Positions 24,141 to 34,910 of a stretch of DNA of 64,000 nt are shown here, piece by piece. The position numbers were made by a program, and so were the translations under genes. The stretch is from Isoetes taiwanensis (Eukaryota > Streptophyta > Lycopodiopsida > Isoetales > Isoetaceae), in NCBI GenBank assembly GCA_021234155.1, contig JAJEKV010000006.1:9763003-9827002 (forward strand). The letters run 5' to 3'. Under the pieces are notes generated by a model. The model had not been told where the DNA came from. It was given only the letters and a program-made list of their open reading frames with translations, and did no database searches. How positions within the stretch are numbered: the first letter of the stretch is position 1; every line of letters begins with the position of its first letter.

Positions 24141-26930
24141 AAAACATGAGACAGGGATAGGGCCATAGCCTCGGGCCTGCTCTAGGAGGATGCGGGATGG
24201 AGCACCACCGGGGCTCACCAATGATGGTGACCGTGGACCGCACACGTGGGCCTGCTCTAGGAGGACGCAGATGGAGCCCACGTGAGGCCATGTCACCTTG
24301 GACGGTGGACAAGATGTCAAGATGAAACCCTGATCAGAACCAATTGTATGAATGGGCCGCCAGTCTATCTTCTGGTGACCCCAAACAGAGCCTGGCCGAC
24401 CTGTACCTGGTTTCATCTCTACCAAAAATATGAACCAAAGTCTGCAAAAAGCCTCTCCAGAGAAAAATCCTATGCAACAGAGCCAGTAGGCAAGCAATAG
24501 ACAAACAGAATGGCACAAATGGAGAGCCAAGCAATGCAGCCAATAAGAAAATATCGAAAAAAGGCAAAGTCAAGAGAAAAAACAGAAGCAACACTCGGTA
24601 TACAGCCACTTATCTGAGAGAGCCCCGATTTGAAGTGGAAGCTGATAAACTTTATAAAGATTGTCCGAGACCGTGATGTGGAATTGGGTGGCATTGGAAC
24701 CACCTGGTCGGACCTTCTCTGCTGCAGATTCAAGTGATGATAAAAACAGAGATGACGGAGATCCGGCAGACACCATAGCCCTGCCTAGAGCCTTGTGCAA
24801 GCTAAACCCGTAGGATCAAACCTGTGCCCTGCCATCGGATAACCACAAAGGGGGATGAGCAAATCACTATTCATATGCAATCAATCGATCAATAGCCTAC
24901 AAGTAACAAATAGAAGAAGAAAACTGTGGATGAGTTCCATGCTTATGTAGCCAACCACAAAAGCAAGCGGCACCATCCAGACAGATTTGATTCTTGTGTA
25001 GCCAAACCGTGACCTCATTGTGTCCTGTGGCTGACCATAGCCGCCATACCTCTGCAAAAGATCAAAAGCGCTCCCAATACTTACTATATCACAATACTTA
25101 TCTACGGGGGGCGACCGACCAAGATCCCCATCGGAAGCCAGCTATATAGCAAAACCGGGGAGTAAGCAAAGCGTCCGAGATGACTTAAAAACCCTTCTCG
25201 TAGACTAAAAAGCGAGGCCGAAGAAATTGAAGCGACCGGGCACGGTGGCACCTATTCAAGCCAAATATTCATGAGTAAATCGATTGCTCTTTGGAGCCTC
25301 ACGCCAAAGCGACAAGGTCGGTACAAACCAATCCAAGTCTGGGCGCTAGTAATCCGAGGTGGGGTTAGAAAAAGCGAAACACAATCTGACCTCGGATCTG
25401 ATGGAATGGTGCAACCGACAGAATCAACAAAATAAACCGACCAAAAAAGGTGCAAGCAAAGATAGAAGAAGATAGAAGGCCTTAATATTATCTCGTCTAT
25501 TCAAGCACGACAGACACAGAAAGCAAAAAATTAATCTACAGATAAATCGAAAACAACCAGAGCCGTGACTATCACCAACGGGGAAGCACAAGACACATAA
25601 AAATACCTAATAATTCATCGAAAACATGAATAGAGACCACAATCATCGATTCAATAATAAAAACTGGTCCACATCAATCATCGCTTCAAATACAAACCTG
25701 GGCTGCATGTGTAAGAAACCTAGAAAAAATCGTGTTGATAGTATCCGGCCTATCCAGCGTTCTATCAAGATCCGAATGATAGCAATGGTTGAATCAGAGG
25801 CGGCAAAAAAGGCAAGGAAATCTGCAAGAAAGAAAAGACATTCAAATGGTAGATGATTGATACCAAACTGCTAGGATAAACTTGTGGAGCTAGAAAGAGC
25901 AACAAGGAAAAAGCTCAAGAGAACGCCGATGATTGCAAATGAGGAAGGAGGGGTATAAATAGGAGATGAGATAGGACGTCCCCATCCAAGGAATGTCGGT
26001 TCTATTGCTATCACAATAGAACCGTGGCATTAGTTAAGGCACTTACTTGTGTCTATTGGTTCTTGTGGTACCACTCGAACACCAAAAGCCAAAAGCCATG
26101 TCTCGGTCATAATGTGGGCACAACGGGGCTGCGGCGGGTTCTAGAGTGTCGCAAAACAAATTCAAAATCAATAGAGTCTTTAGGCGAGGGTTAGAATGAT
26201 AATATTTACCTCAAATGGTGTGATAGACATGGAATGTGATACTGGTGACTGCATTCTGCTATCTGTCCGGCAACATTTTTACCCTCCCATTTTGGACAAC
26301 GTCCACAAAATGGACAATTTTCATCACCCTCTTCTTACGCCTCGGGAAGCATTGGAAGTGCAGGATCTAAAGGGTGTCATGACCACTACGCTTCGAGAAA
26401 AAATCTCAAATCTTTGCATTGAGATAGCAGCTCCAAGATGAAGTCTTCACATGCCTTTAGCTCAATTTGGTTTACGCTAATTCCTTATTTAATTGTTTCA
26501 GCCAGGGCAACCTTTGTACCATTTAGCTCTTCATCCTTTAGTTCGCACTGGCAGAACACCCTCTGGCGCTTTTCGGTTCTTTGTCATGATTATTGCCATT
26601 TGTGCAAACCAGCTCTAATTTACGATGTTTTATGCTCCATCAACTCAATCTTTCTTTTGATATCATTTTTCCTATCCTCGTTTGCTTGCAATCGTTGCTT
26701 GCATCTATCAAACCTAGCTGATGTTGCAGCCAACCATTCCTTCACAAGTGCGCCATAGTCGCAAAAACAAAACACTCACGATATATGTCAGCCTCCTAAC
26801 ATAGTAAGCCACGTGGCGATGGAAAACCACAATCACACACCACACAACACAAGGTAGTCTCTACACACCACCACATACCCACACCACACAACATAAACTG
26901 CCGCGGTACACACACCACACAACACTTATT
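24141..26930. other. Rearranged and non-coding stretch (copy B)
   Basis: At 24160-24280 copy B lacks about 210 bases found in copy A. It instead repeats a GC-rich segment beginning GGGCCTGCTCTAGGAGGA (about 24173 and 24248). The rest aligns with 7000-9620 and includes the LTR-like repeat at 25878-26031. Between 26750 and 26440 the minus strand reads as a lysine- and glutamate-rich, coiled-coil-like protein piece (RFDRCKQRLQANEDRKNDIK), broken by frame changes and unidentified. Confidence 0.45.
25878..26031 (+). repeat. LTR-like direct repeat (copy B, right)
   Basis: Counterpart of 8583-8735. It keeps TATAAAT (about 25953-25959) and a perfect 11-bp-stem hairpin identical to that of 2751-2778, which the right repeat of copy A has lost. 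Confidence 0.5.
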
Positions 26931-27350
26931 TGTGGTGGTGGTGGTGGTGTGTGTGGTGGTGGTGGGTGTGGTGGTGTGTGGTGGTGGTGGTGGTGGTGTG
27001 TGTGTGGTGGTGGGGTTTGGTGGTGGTGGGGTGTGTGGTGGTGGTGGGTGGGGTGTGGGACATGGTGGAGTGTGGTGATGGGGTGGTGGTGGGGGTGTGG
27101 TGTGGTGGTGGTGGGGTGTGGTGGTGGGGGTGTGGTGTGGTGGTGGTGGAGTGTGGTGGTGGTGGATTGTGGTGTGGGACATGGTGGAGTCGGTGGTGTG
27201 GTGTGGTGGTGGTGGTGGAGTGTGGTGGTGGTGGTGTGTGTGGTGGTGGTGGTGGAGTGTGGTGGTGGTGTGCGGTGTGGGAGTGTGGCGGTGGGAGATG
27301 GTAGAGTATAGTGGTGGGAGATGGTGGGGTGTGGTGTGGGACATGGTGGA
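26931..27350 (+). repeat. (GTG)n-type microsatellite, ~420 bp (copy B)
   Basis: Counterpart of 9628-10046. Similar length, but the order of interruptions differs in places. CAC-rich flanks at 26820-26925 and 27360-27378 again allow a fold-back. Confidence 0.9.
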
Positions 27351-27425
27351 TGCCAACAACTCACCACCACCACACATACCTCATCTATCATTCGGCATCC
27401 ATTGCGAAATGCCCCACGGATGGCA

Positions 27426-28240
27426 TCATAGAGACACAACATGACAATCTGACCAACATGATGCAAAATGGTAGTAGACATACACGATTCTTGAAGTGGA
27501 TTTGATGTTACCTTTTACGTGTTGATAGAAACAATCTAGATCAAGCTTGAGATTTTTTACATTTGTAACACAACTAATAATTGAACATACACCGCAATGG
27601 CATGTTTTGGTCTCGAGAACATTGCTACGCTTTTCTGTTTTGATTGTGAGTTCAGATTGAATGTGTGGTCTAGAGGAACCTAATTTGGTTTTTTCCCTAT
27701 CATCTTCATCATCTGTCACTTTTACTATTTTCCTCCTCGTCGGGTTGGATTTGCCTATGCTTTCTCTTGGGTCTAGAAGAACGGCCTCTGCTTTCTCATC
27801 GGAGTTTTATAATAAAATCAGAAGCTCTTCAATTAACAACCTCCCCTTTATATGCGGATAATAAGCCTTTGCCGGGTTCGAGGAGCCATTCCACCCCATG
27901 TATGTGGCTTCCCTGTAATTCTTTTGTAAATTTGCATGAACTCTTTGTATTGTTCATTGCTCAGATTCTTCAACCTGTACAAGAAAACATATGCCTTAAT
28001 TTTTCAGTTTGAACAAAACATTTGGGGGAAAATATCTGTAGCCAGATTTATTTGGAACTCTGTCATCCCAAAGCTTCTTTAGATCTTCGTGGGGCACAAT
28101 CTCTTGTTTGAGGAGAGATTTCATCGTGTAACCAGTGGCGTTCAATTCTGACTTCATTAGGGTTCAATCGGCAAGAAGCGGCAAAAAAACAGAAGAAGAG
28201 GTGATTATTTCTTAATTCAAAAAGGTGGACAATGACGTGG
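27426..28240 (-). pseudogene. Unidentified coding-like stretch, minus strand (copy B)
   Basis: Minus-strand frames give an acidic-to-basic block (27719-27426, with DDEDDREKTKLGSSRP and SELTIKTEKRSNVLETKT). Upstream at about 28240-27830 is a block with ITGKPHTW, which also occurs in copy A at 10447-10640. The parts lie in different frames, as expected for a multi-exon or decayed gene. No known domain is recognised. Conservation of the same blocks in both large copies, and their non-random composition, are the reasons for listing it. Confidence 0.35.
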
Positions 28241-28369
28241 CATAAATTCAAAATAACCGACGCTCATTAATTCGCACTCCCGCAATCTCCGCTTTGGTAT
28301 GCACCACCCGATTCTACCACAAAGGTGGTGCCAAAATGTGGCGTCAAAATGCACGTTTTTGATACACCA

Positions 28370-29614
28370 CAGCGTGCTTTTACCCAAACCGGGTTTCAAG
28401 CCCTAAAGGATGCGTTGACAACAGCTCCTGTGCTTACAATGCCAGATCCTTAGAAGGATAAGTGGGTTGCCACAGATGCTAGTAAAATAACTACAGGAGG
28501 TGTTTTAATGCAAGAGGGTCGGGTAATTGCTTATGACTCCCGAAAGATGAATGATGCCGAGCAGCGATATCCCACGCATGTCCAAGAGCTGCTCGCCGTT
28601 GTGTGTGCCTTGCGTATTTGGAGGCATTATTTACTTGAAAGGCGATTCCAATTAGACACGGATCATCAAAGCCTCCAATACATTTTTACGCAACCCCATC
28701 TTAACTTAAGGCAAAGATGGTGGATGGAATTCCTGGAGGAGTATGATTTTGAAGTCATTTATAAACCAGGCAAGCATAATGTTGTCACTGACACCCTTTC
28801 CAGGCATCCATTCGTCACTCGCACACATTGTAATGCTATTTCCACACTCTCCAGTGAGTTCGGGAAACAGATCCAGCAGACCCTTCCTACAGATCCCGAA
28901 TTCCAAGAGGTATGGCAAAGTGTATGTAAAGAAGCTAGAACGGATAAGGAGAGAGAGACCTTCCGCCATTATAAGAAGGAAGCTGAACTCCTTTATTATA
29001 AGGACAAGTTATGTGTGCCCGAGACGTCTGGGGTTCGGAAACTCATTCTCCATGATACATATAACAGTCCAATCGCAGGGCATGCGGGATTTATGAAAAC
29101 ATATTTCAAAATCCACTCCAGCTATTTCTGGCCAGGCATGAAGAAGCATATTGCCAGGTATATTAGGCAGTGCCAGACGTGTCAACAGACAAAGGCGGAA
29201 CAATTGCGTATTCCAGGTGAATTGCAACCACTCGACGTACCCAATGCTAAATGGGAAGTTATTACCATGGATTTTATCGTAAGAGGGTTTGATGCCTTAA
29301 TGCTAGTGGTAGACAAACTATCTAAAATGGCACATTTCCTGCCATGTCGTACCACGGATATTGCATTGGATACCGCCTTGCTTTTCACCAAGGAAGTCTT
29401 CCGTCTGCATGGGATGCCCCGTACCATTATATCGGATCGGGATCCTAAGTTTGTTAGTGCCTTCTGGATAGATTTCTTCAGCACTATTCAGACTAAGCTT
29501 GCCATGAGCACAACCTATCACCCCCAGACCGATGGTCAGACAGAGCGTACCAATCGCATCATTGAAGATATGCTACGTAACTATGTCAATGGGCAGACTA
29601 CATTTACTTGGTAG
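28370..29614 (+). pseudogene. Chromovirus pol: RNase H and integrase (copy B)
   Basis: Enters at the end of the RT/RNase H linker (FQALKDAL, before an in-frame stop at about 28452), then stays open as 368 codons from 28508. In that frame RNase H shows TDHQSL at residues 51-56 and D95 before LSRHP. The integrase zinc finger has H182/H192 and C222/C225. The core has D255, D310 and E346, a DD35E spacing. The GLP that normally follows the first aspartate is missing (a deletion of about 18 bases that copy A kept in part). Reverse transcriptase, protease and gag are absent, so this is a 5'-truncated Ty3/gypsy element. The frame ends at a frameshift near 29611. Confidence 0.9.
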
Positions 29615-29619
29615 AGTTT

Positions 29620-30336
29620 GCCTACAATAGTACCAAACAGTAGTCCTCCAGGATGTCTCCTTTTATGATTAATTATGGCTATCAATGCCTTACACCAGAC
29701 ACCTGGCATAATCCGGTTTTCAAAGTGGAGGTTTCTCCGCAATTGCTTGCAGACATGCAAGGCCTGGTTGAAGAGGTGCGAGCATATTTGTTAGCTGCAC
29801 GAGCCAGGCAAAAGAGTCTAGCAGACCGCCACCGTTCTCCCCGAGAGTTTCAAGTTGATAAGTCGGTTTGGCTAAAGATCAAGGTCAAGCAAGCCAAGCT
29901 TAAAATTGGAAACTGTAAGAAGCTTGCACCTAGATGGGCGGGACCCTTTCGGATAACCGAAAGGATAGGGCCTCAGGCCTACCGGTTGGATCTGCCTGCC
30001 CATTTAAAGATCCATAAAGTCTTCCACGTAAGTCTTCTCAAGAAGCATCATCCGGATCCAGAAGAGGTACTTGATACACCAACACTTCTGGAGACGACTG
30101 AGGATCAGTTGGAGATTGTTCCAGAACCTCTCCTTGATCGTGCATATAAGCAAACCCGTCGAACTCAAATTTTGCAATACTTGGTCAAATGGAAACATTT
30201 ACCCACAGAGGATGCAACATGGGTTCTTAAGGCGGATTTGGATAAGACTTACCCGGACTTTATGAAGGAGTGCCAAGGCCGAACCATTCAAAATGCAATC
30301 ATCTCCAACCCGAATGGTAAGCACAGTGTCTCTTAG
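29620..30336 (+). pseudogene. Chromovirus pol: integrase C-terminus and chromodomain (copy B)
   Basis: Continues the integrase in another frame after the shift at ~29611, with one in-frame TAG in the motif YNSTKQ*SS; it is open from 29653 to 30336. It contains the integrase C-terminal GPF-type fold region (LAPRWAGPFRITERIG) and a chromodomain near the end (ILQYLVKWKHLPTEDATWV), the mark of the chromovirus branch. Chromodomains direct insertion to particular chromatin. It lies in line with 28370-29614 and shares its origin with 52229-53329, which it matches closely. Confidence 0.9.
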
Positions 30337-30806
30337 TGTGACAGGGGTCATATGAGTGGGATCCGGCATGGATCAATGTAAGGGTTGGGATACATGCATC
30401 TTAGTCTACGGCCATTATGGAAATATTGCCATTCCTTACGCCGAGGCGACATGCAAGCCCTAGACATGATAGGACCCTTGCATTCATATTTTCATTTCTT
30501 TAAGGGGGTGGTCCCTTCAACCACACTAGTTCACTTAATTTTTAAACACTAATGCCTGTCCTTCTGCAGGCCAGTAGAGCGCACTCGCAAGCTGCAGAAG
30601 ACGGGAGGCCTCACGTAGTAGGCCAACTTGTGTTTGAATTTGACTTGTTTTGGGAATGTGTTTCAAAATACTTCTTACTGTTTTGTTTAGACGGGACTTT
30701 TTGTCCTACTATTTGCCTATGTAAACCTTTCTTATTTCAATAAACTGAACTTATGTTGCTGCAACTTCCTCTCCACTAACTCTAATGCTGAGGACAGCAT
30801 TAATCC
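30337..30806. other. Non-coding stretch between pol and polypurine tract (copy B)
   Basis: No gene. Counterpart of 13154-13588. Confidence 0.6.
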
Positions 30807-30819
30807 AAGGGGGGGAGAA
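30807..30819 (+). other. Polypurine tract of chromovirus (copy B)
   Basis: AAGGGGGGGAGAA immediately before the LTR start TGTGACATTCC, as in copy A. Confidence 0.85.
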
Positions 30820-31880
30820 TGTGACATTCCATGTATTTATACGGTGTACATATACACACCAGGACACGTCACCAAGGCATATTGGGCCTAAGGGTCCAAG
30901 TGAGGGTCGACCATAATGGTTTTATTTAGATATGCTAATAAATCCATTATGGAGAATTATAAATTATATTGAACTAATTCACATAATTAAACCATTATGG
31001 CCTAATTAGCTAATTATCACCAATAAAGGAGCGCCACCTGGCCCAAATCGATTGGCCAGGAGGACTTTCCATTTTGGGCCTAGGAAAAGGGGTCCTACCC
31101 CATTATCTCCCCCAAATTCGAATTTGGGACTAAGGAGGAGCAGCAGCCAGCAGCCTAAGCTTGATTTGCCAACAATCACCTACCAGTTTCGAGAGATGGA
31201 CTCTTATCGTGACCATGGCTCTAGCCAGGACACCGGTTAGTCAATAGATAGGTTTCTTTTCTGCTAACACTTCTTTGAGTAGATGGAATGGTTAAATTCT
31301 CTTTGTGAATTGTTCTGAATACATGAATGATAGTTACAATAGTTCTTTCTGCTTCTTCCGTGTATTGGGAATTAAGGGCAGGGTAGAGGCCTGAAAGCTT
31401 CCTAGGAATTAGAGATGTCTCTAGCTAGATCCCTTAATATCCAATAATTGCGGCCTGTGCACAAGAGCCTACCTGGCTGTGGATGCTATGATGTGGTTCA
31501 GCACCAGACAACGAGTATGAGGGTGAATCGGGGGTGGGGTCCTGCCTAGTTGCAGCTACATGACTTCTACAGTGTGCTAGACTTATAGCCGGTCACTGTG
31601 TGTGGGCCGGGTATGGGCTCTCTGGGTTAGAGGGCGTGAGTCATAGATGGCCGTCCTGGGCTCGAACGGGTTGGTGAGCTGACCTTTAGATTTAGGAGAG
31701 TAAGTCGGGTACGGATGCGGGGGTCACTGAGGGGGCACGTGTTCTCTAGCACACCCAGGGATCCGTCATACTTGGGAAGGAGACGCCTCTCCGACCTGCC
31801 TCATCGGACCGGGGAGATGTAACCCGGAGTAGTCCCGAAGGGTGATTCCTTCACTACCACCCCAATTCTGGGTCCACACC
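30820..31880 (+). repeat. Chromovirus 3' LTR, truncated (copy B)
   Basis: Starts TGTGACATTCC after the polypurine tract. Its later part (about 31440-31880) is related to the LTR of the second chromovirus (about 54850-55210), for example GGGGAGATGYAACCC in both. It has no CA end: similarity breaks near 31880 where the T/G-rich array begins. The intact LTR of the relative is about 1.5 kb, so roughly 440 bases are missing. Confidence 0.75.
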
Positions 31881-31889
31881 TAAAAACAA

Positions 31890-32680
31890 CAGTAATAAAA
31901 AGACCACATGTCGTTGTTCCGAAAAATCTACATGTGGTTATGTGGAGTTGTGGTTTATTAAGGAGGTGGTGTAGTTTTTTTTATGGAGCTATAGTTTTTT
32001 TTTTTTGAAGGTGTGGTCTTTTTTTGAGGTGTCATTTTTTTAAAAGAAGTGTTGCTTATTTTTTTGAGGGGGTGTTGTTTTTAAGAAGGTGTTATTTTTT
32101 GAGGTGTAGTTTATAACTAGGTGTAGTTTTTAAGAGTCGTTTTTTATGGAAGTATAGTTTTTTAAAGTGTGGTTTATAAAGAGGTATAGTTTTTAAGTGG
32201 TTGTTTTTTAAGGAAGTATGGTTTTCTGAAGTGGTATGATTTTTTTCAATCGAGGTGTTGTTTTTTGAGGTGCCGTTTATAAGTGGGTGTAGTTTTTAAA
32301 TAGCTGTTTTTTAAAGAAAGTAAGGTTTTTTGAAGTGTGGTTTATAAGCGGGTGTAGTTTTTAAGTGGCTGTTTTTTAATGAAGTGTGGTTTTTTGAAGT
32401 GGTGTAGTTTATAACTAGGTGTAGTTTTTAAGAAGCTATTTTTAAGGAAGTATGATTTTTTTAGGTGTGGTTTATATAACTAGGTATAGTTTTTAAGTAG
32501 CTGTTTTTAAAGTAAGTATGGTTTTTTTGATTGTGGTTTTAAGTAGGTGTAGTTTTAAGTGGTCGCTTTTTTCTGAAGTGGTGGTTTTCTGAAGTGGTGT
32601 AGTTTTTACGTAGCTATTTCTTAAGGAAGTATGGTTTTTTTGAGGCTATTTCTTAAGCAAAGCACCACCACCTGGAATAT
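31890..32680 (+). repeat. Degenerate T/G-rich tandem array
   Basis: Built from repeated modules such as AGGTGTAGTTTTTAAG, GGAAGTATGGTTTTTTGA and TGTGGTTTATAA in variable order. The approximate period is 70-85 bases, not exact. There are almost no C on the + strand. It starts at the truncated LTR and ends shortly before the 19-bp minisatellite. No coding content. Confidence 0.75.
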
Positions 32681-32739
32681 TGTTTGTGTGCTCAACTTTG
32701 GGAATGTATCGTATTGTTTTACATTCGTGAAAAATAATT

Positions 32740-34910
32740 TCAACGGTTAGATCCAACATGGCTCAAACATGCCACGTGGGCTCCAACATGCCCATTAGGT
32801 GCCAACATGCCAAGGTGGCTCAAGCATGCCACCCTAGGCAACCAACATGCCACCTAGGCTCAAACATGCCAAGGTGGCTCAAATATGCCATGCGGGCTCC
32901 TATATGCCACCTATAGGCTCCAACATGCCACGAAGGCTCCAACATGCCACCTAAGCTCCAACATGACACCTAGGCTCAAACATGCCAAGGTGCTCAGAGA
33001 AAAAAACATGCCACATGGGCTTCATACCACCTAGGCTCCAACATGTCGGTGGCTCAAACATGCCATGTGGGCTCCAACATGCCACCCAGCTCCAACCCCG
33101 CCAAGTCGCTCAAGCATGTCACCTAGGCACCAACATGCCACCAAGGCTCAAACATGCCAAGGTGGCTCAAACATGCCATGCGAGGGCTCCAACATGCCAC
33201 CTATATGTGTGGCTCAAACATGCCACCTAGGGTCCAACATGCCACCTAGGCTCAAACATGCCAAGGTGTATGCCACGCTGAACTCCAACATGCCAAGGTG
33301 GCTCAAACATGCCACGCAGGCTCCAACATGCCACCTAGGCTCCAACATGCGACCTAGTCTCAAACATGCCAAGGTGGCTCAAACATGCCACCAAGCTCCA
33401 ACATGATACCTAGGCTCCAACATGCCAAGGTGGCTCAAACATGCCAAGGTGGCTCAAACATGCCATGTGGGTTCCAAAGATGCCACCCAGCCCAACATGC
33501 CAAGGTGGCTCAAACATGCCACCTAGACTCCGAAATGCCACGCTGGCTTCAACATGCGACCTAGTCTAAAACATGCCAATGTGGCTCAAAAACACGCAGC
33601 TCCAACATGCCACCTAAGCTCCACATGACAAGGTGGCTCAAACATGCCACCTAGGCTCCAACATGCCAACGTAGCTCAAATATGCCACCTATGCTCCAAA
33701 ATGCCATGCAAGCTCCAATATGCCACCTAGGCTCCAACGTGCCAAGGTGGCTCAAACATGCCATGTGGGCTCCAACATGCCACCCAGGCTCCAACCCGCT
33801 AAGTGGCTCAAGCATGTCGCCTAGGGCACCAACATGCCACCAAGGCTCAAACATGCCAAGGTGGCTCAAACATGCCATCACGGGCTCCAACATGCCACTA
33901 TGCGCAGGTGGCTCAAACATGCCACCTAGGCTCCAAAATGCCACCTAGGCTCAAACATGCCAAGGTTTATGCCACGCCGACTCCAACATGCCAAGGTGGC
34001 TCAAACATGCCACGCTTGCTCCAACATGCCACCTAGGCTCCAACATGGACCTAGTCTCAAACATGCCAAGGTGGCTCAAACATGCCACTAGCTCCAACAT
34101 GATACCCAGGCTCCAACATGCCAAGGTGGCTCAAACATGCCAAGGTGGCTCAAGCATGCCATGTGGGTTCCAACGTGCCACCTCGGCTCAACATGCCAAG
34201 GTGGCTCAAACATGCCACCTAGACTCAGAAATGCCATGGGCCGGCTTCAACATGCGACCTAGTCTAAAACATGCCAATGTGGCTCAAACATGCCACGCAG
34301 GCTCCAACATGCCACCTAAGCTCCACATGACAAGGTGGCTCAAACATGCCACCTAGGCTCCAACATGCCAACGTAGCTCAAATATGCCACCTATGCTCCA
34401 AAATGCCATGCAAGCTCCAATATGCCACCTAGGCTCCAACATGCCAAGGTGGCTCAAACATGCCATGTGGGCTCCAACATGCCAAGGGGGCTCAAACATG
34501 CCACCTAGGCTCCAAAATGCCACACGGGGCCCAACATGCCACTTAGGCTCCAACATGCCAAGGTGGCTCAAACATGCCATGTGGGCTCCAACATGCCACC
34601 TAGGCTCAAACATGCCAAGGTGTCTTAAACATGCCGCCTAGGCTCCAAAATGCCTTGTGAGGGTCCAACATGCCATAGGTCCAACATGTCAAGGTGGCTC
34701 AAACATGCCACATGGGCTCCAACATCCACCTAGGCTCAAACATGCCACCTAGGCTCTGAAATGCCATGTAAGTTCCAACATGCCACCTAGGCTCCAATAT
34801 GCCAAGGTGGCACAAACATGACACGTGGGCTTCACCATGCCAACTAGGCTCCAACATGCGACCTACTCTCAAACATGCCATGTGGGCACCAACATGCCAC
34901 CTAGGCTGAG
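32740..34910 (+). repeat. 19-bp minisatellite with ~700-bp higher-order repeat
   Basis: Around a hundred units of 19 bases alternate between forms like CTCAAACATGCCAAGGTGG and CTCCAACATGCCACCTAGG. A higher-order period is visible: the block starting GCCATGTGGGCTCCAACATG recurs at 33062, about 33760 and 34462, with long stretches in the same order between. Open frames of 80-120 codons on both strands are by-products of the repeat (19 x 3 = 57 bases). A degenerate relative lies at 42337-42790. Confidence 0.9.

Larger units (their letters stand above)
17390..31395. repeat. ~14 kb direct duplication, copy B
   Basis: This is the partner of 46-14155, in the same orientation. It has the better preserved pol gene (28370-30336) but a more damaged 5' part: the palindrome array near 19410-19760 is barely recognisable compared with copy A. 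Near 24170-24280 a GC-rich segment occurs twice where copy A has it once. Each copy keeps sequence the other has lost, so neither is simply the parent of the other. Confidence 0.85.

Noticed and set aside
28370-30336. Functional pol gene
   Set aside because: Lacks reverse transcriptase, protease and gag, has a frameshift near 29611, an internal TAG, and a deletion after the first integrase aspartate.
32740-34910. CRISPR-like array
   Set aside because: Units are directly adjacent and all related, with no unique spacers; the genome is a plant.
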